This document shows, piece after piece, positions 6,221 to 8,535 of a stretch of DNA of 8,535 nt (its first letter is position 1; every line of letters starts with the position of its first letter). Under the pieces are notes generated by a model. The model ran no database searches and was not told the DNA's origin. It was given only the letters and a program-made list of their open reading frames with translations. Made by a program: the position numbers and the translations under genes. The DNA comes from an uncultured Eubacteriales bacterium. GTDB taxonomy: Bacteria; Bacillota; Clostridia; Christensenellales; Borkfalkiaceae. The stretch covers positions 1-8,535 of the forward strand of contig CACXHH010000157.1 in NCBI GenBank assembly GCA_902767455.1. The letters run 5' to 3'.

Positions 6221-7744
6221 ATTAAAAAGATTTTCGGTGCCGTCGCGCTCGTCACTATATTAGGCGCGACGGAAAGATTCGTCGGTTTTTTATACAGAGT
6301 CTATCTTTCGCGGTCTATCGGCGCGGAAGGACTTGCGCTTTACCAGATAGCGCTGTCGGTCGTCGGCGTGATAATCACGGTAACGGCGAGCGGTATACCC
6401 GTCACCGTTTCACGGCTTATTTTAAAGCAACGCGCCGCCAAAAACCCGAAAGGCGAAAAGGAAGTAGTTTCGGCGGGAATACTTACCTGCGTCGTCGTGA
6501 GCCTTCCGATAACGCTCGCGACGTACTTTTTCAGGGATAAACTCTCCTTTATCTTTACCGACGCGCGCTGTTACGACATCTTTCTCGTCATGGCGCCGGG
6601 GATAACGATAACGAGCGTTTACGCGGTCATACGCGGTTATTTTTGGGGTAACAGAAGGTATTTAAGGTATTCGGTAATAGAACTTGTCGAAGAGATAGTT
6701 ATGGCAGTGGCTGGCGTCGTGCTCGTATCTTTTACGAGCGATCCGTTCACAGGCGCCAAGCGCGCCGGTACGGCGGTACTCATAAGCTATATTGTTTCGT
6801 TCGTCGTTTCGAGCGTGATATTCACCGTCGAAAACGGAAAGCTCGAAAACCCGCTGCCCATGCTCAAACCGCTGATCATATCGTCGTCGCCCATCACTGC
6901 CACGCGAACGCTTACTTCGGCGGTAGGAATGCTCGTTGCGGTTTTCGTTCCGTCGCTTCTCGTAAAAAGCGGAATGGAAACTTCCGAAGCGCTCGCGCAG
7001 TTCGGAAAGCTTTCGGGCATGGCTTTCCCGATGCTGTTTATACCGTCTACGATAATCGGTTCCGTGGCGCTCGTACTCGTACCCGAAATATCGCAAAGCT
7101 TTTACGAAAAGAGATCGGCGGAACTTAAAAACACCGTCAAAAAGTCGCTCGACGCCTGCACGCTCATTTCCGTTGCGATAATACCCGTGTTCGTCGCCTG
7201 CGGCAAAGAAATAGGAAGCTTCGTCTACGACGACGGCGAAGCGGGCGTTTATCTCGCCGTTTCGGCGATAACGATGCTCCCGATGAGCGTTTCGATGATA
7301 ACCAACAGCCTTATCAACTCGCTCGGAAAAGAGCGGCTTACTCTTTTAAATTACGTCGTCGGCGCCGCCGTGATGCTTGCCGTCGTGTTTTTAACGCCAA
7401 ATTTTTTGGGCGTGTATTCGCTTATCCTTGCAAACTTTTTAAGCTTTTTCATAACGTCGATATTAAACGTTATCGCCCTGAAACGGACTGTCGGAAAGAT
7501 AGACGGATACTTGAAAAATACGACGTTTTCTCTCATATCGGTAGCCGCTTCGAGCGTTTTCGGCTTGCTTTTGAAAGGCTTGATAAACGACCTTTCAGAC
7601 ATAGCTATCGTTCTCGGCGTAGGCGCCGCGACAACCGTTTTCAACGCCGTGCTGTTAATAGTCTTCGGCGTGCTCGATCTGAAAACGTTATTTTCCGAAA
7701 CTTTCAAACCCCGCACAACGCAAAAAGCCGAAAGAAAGATTTAA
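6221..7744 (+). CDS. SpoVB/MurJ-like polysaccharide (lipid II) flippase, MOP superfamily
   Basis: This is a polytopic inner-membrane protein of the MATE/MOP exporter superfamily that flips lipid-linked cell-wall precursors; SpoVB homologues serve peptidoglycan and spore-cortex synthesis. From 6221 it has 507 residues, close to the ~500-540 usual for SpoVB, with about 14 hydrophobic segments. Family features are KKIFGAVALVTILGATERFVGFLYRVYLSR (2-31, read here in two parts: KKIFGAVALV and GFLYRVYLSRSIGAEGLALYQ), TASGIPVTVSRL (around 54-65) and the RGYFWGNRRYLRYSVIELVEE loop-helix after segment four. The N-terminal 49 residues are highly family-like yet contain no ATG, GTG or TTG start; the first is GTG 6368, which would cut off the first helix and part of the second. 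The likely start is ATT 6221 after AGGTG, or a one-base indel joining GTG 6214 to this frame. It has its own terminator. Exact substrate and sporulation role are not shown by sequence. Confidence 0.83.
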   Translation: MKKIFGAVALVTILGATERFVGFLYRVYLSRSIGAEGLALYQIALSVVGVIITVTASGIPVTVSRLILKQRAAKNPKGEKEVVSAGILTCVVVSLPITLATYFFRDKLSFIFTDARCYDIFLVMAPGITITSVYAVIRGYFWGNRRYLRYSVIELVEEIVMAVAGVVLVSFTSDPFTGAKRAGTAVLISYIVSFVVSSVIFTVENGKLENPLPMLKPLIISSSPITATRTLTSAVGMLVAVFVPSLLVKSGMETSEALAQFGKLSGMAFPMLFIPSTIIGSVALVLVPEISQSFYEKRSAELKNTVKKSLDACTLISVAIIPVFVACGKEIGSFVYDDGEAGVYLAVSAITMLPMSVSMITNSLINSLGKERLTLLNYVVGAAVMLAVVFLTPNFLGVYSLILANFLSFFITSILNVIALKRTVGKIDGYLKNTTFSLISVAASSVFGLLLKGLINDLSDIAIVLGVGAATTVFNAVLLIVFGVLDLKTLFSETFKPRTTQKAERKI

Positions 7745-7778
7745 CGCGCGCCTTTCGTCGCTTCGCGTATAATAACGC

Positions 7779-7814
7779 AAAACCCCGCGGTCTTTTTTAA
7801 GTCCGCGGGGTTTT
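7779..7814. terminator. Bidirectional Rho-independent terminator
   Basis: AAAACCCCGCGG (7779-7790) pairs perfectly over 12 bp with CCGCGGGGTTTT (7803-7814) around a 12-nt loop. A and T runs at the two ends let it serve both the flippase gene (+) ending at 7744 and the ECF gene (-) ending at 7849. Confidence 0.92.
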
Positions 7815-7848
7815 ATGATGAATTACTTTATCGATGCGAAAATATCCG

Positions 7849-8424
7849 TCACTCGAACAGAAACGAGAGCGGCTTTACGACGCGAAGCACGGCGTAACCG
7901 ATAAACACGAGCGCGTAATTGACAAGGCTGTTTACGAATTGAAGTTTTAAAAACACGCGCATTATCACGTAATCGAAAAAGCCGAGCGTGCCTTTATAAA
8001 AGGCAAGGTAATAAAACAGCGAGTTTATAAGCACGGTACAGAGAACGAACGTCACGAGCGAGTAAACGCCTAACTTGATATACGCGACGTAAGTTTTGCC
8101 CGATTTTTTCATCGCGAGAAGCCCCGCCACGAACGCGAAAAGCCCGGTGGATATTCCTACCCACGGGTAGTAAGCGTACCCGCCGGAGTTTATGAAAAAG
8201 CCGATAAGATCGCCGAAAAACCCTACGGCAAAGCCCGCCACCGGCCCCGCGGCGAAGCCTATAAGCGCCATGACGGCAATGGTAAACGAAAATTGAAGGT
8301 CGGCAAATTTAAACGCTTCGACTACGTTTATTATAACGGATAGCGCCATAAGCATCGCAAGGATAGCGACGACGTAAGCGGGGCGTTTTTTCCAAAGATA
8401 CGAGCTCATAAAAAAGTTTTTCAT
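7849..8424 (-). CDS. ECF transporter S component (possibly folate type)
   Basis: This is the substrate-binding membrane subunit of an energy-coupling factor transporter, which works with a shared EcfA/A'/T module encoded elsewhere. The 191 residues contain six hydrophobic segments, around 15-35, 45-60, 62-79, 87-105, 116-141 and 160-181, the normal size and topology for the class. The stretch ALIGFAAGPVAGFAVGFFGD followed by LIGFFINSGGYAYYPWVGIS (about 53-92) is the family's typical G-P-x-x-G...GD-L-G...YxPG/W block and most resembles FolT-like (folate) S components. Substrate cannot be settled from sequence alone, and riboflavin, queuosine-precursor or other vitamins remain possible. The start is ATG 8424 with AAGGAG 5 nt upstream (8435-8430); the Met at codon 6 has no such site. 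No Ecf ATPase genes are in the window. A terminator-like hairpin in the leader suggests regulated readthrough. Confidence 0.82.
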   Translation of the reverse strand: MKNFFMSSYLWKKRPAYVVAILAMLMALSVIINVVEAFKFADLQFSFTIAVMALIGFAAGPVAGFAVGFFGDLIGFFINSGGYAYYPWVGISTGLFAFVAGLLAMKKSGKTYVAYIKLGVYSLVTFVLCTVLINSLFYYLAFYKGTLGFFDYVIMRVFLKLQFVNSLVNYALVFIGYAVLRVVKPLSFLFE

Positions 8425-8461
8425 ATTATCTCCTTATTGCGCGGCGGAAGCTCCAAACGGC

Positions 8462-8494
8462 AAATAAAAAAGCTTTTACGTATAACGCAAAAGC
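8462..8494 (-). terminator. Terminator-like hairpin upstream of the ECF S-component gene
   Basis: On the minus strand GCTTTTGCG (8494-8486) pairs with CGTAAAAGC (8480-8472) over 9 bp with one G-U and a 5-nt loop. It is followed by TTTTTTATTT (8471-8462). It lies 38 nt before the ECF start codon. It may end an upstream gene beyond the window, or act as the expression platform of a riboswitch or other attenuator for the ECF gene. The space left between it and the gene is too short for a full promoter plus leader. Confidence 0.7.
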
Positions 8495-8535
8495 AGAACG
8501 ACTTAAATTATAAGCCCGTCGCATCGGATGCGAAA

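Noticed and set aside
6368..6370. GTG as the flippase start
   Set aside because: It would remove the first transmembrane helix and the conserved GFLYR...GAEGLALYQ block encoded in frame just upstream.
6662..7096. Minus-strand frames inside the flippase gene (also 7351-7716)
   Set aside because: They have biased composition, no recognisable domain, and are opposite a conserved membrane protein.
8507..8512. Minus-strand TATAAT upstream of the ECF gene as its promoter
   Set aside because: The -35 position reads TTTCGC, a poor match, and the start site would fall directly before a terminator hairpin.

Overview
The window looks like chromosomal DNA of an uncultured clostridial Firmicute. Pointers to this are a Gram-positive-type ParE/ParC pair, a SpoVB-like lipid flippase, an ECF-type vitamin transporter S component, AAGGAG/GGAG ribosome binding sites and compact hairpin terminators. 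G+C is moderate by eye. There is no sign of a prophage, insertion sequence, CRISPR array or stable RNA gene. It is mostly a housekeeping segment with some unusual details in the start sites and leaders.

Layout, left to right. (1) 1-437 (+): the 3' end of a guanylate kinase gene whose product carries about 97 extra C-terminal residues that look ParB-like. (2) 475-522: a bidirectional terminator between convergent genes. (3) 581-5049 (-): a type IIA topoisomerase operon, ParE-type B subunit first and ParC-type A subunit second. It is driven by a TTGACC-17-TATAAT promoter that overlaps the end of the next gene. (4) 5156-5701 (-): an ArsR-type winged-helix regulator with a DUF2087-like C-terminal half. 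It lies behind a consensus TTGACA-17-TATAAT promoter and a roughly 100-nt AT-rich leader holding three copies of a 15-bp repeat. (5) 5970-6149 (-): a 59-residue, single-LysM-domain protein with its own terminator. (6) 6221-7744 (+): the SpoVB/MurJ-like flippase. Its N-terminus clearly extends upstream of every in-frame ATG, GTG or TTG, so it uses an AUU start or carries a one-base indel. (7) 7779-7814: a second bidirectional terminator. (8) 7849-8424 (-): an ECF transporter S component, possibly folate-type, preceded by a terminator-like hairpin that may be an attenuator.

The genes do not form one pathway. The topoisomerase pair handles chromosome decatenation, the flippase and LysM protein are cell-envelope or spore-envelope related, Gmk supplies GDP, and the ECF component is for vitamin uptake. 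No previously undescribed multi-gene system is evident. The points most worth following up are the Gmk fusion, the flippase start, the repeat-bearing regulator leader and the hairpin ahead of the ECF gene.
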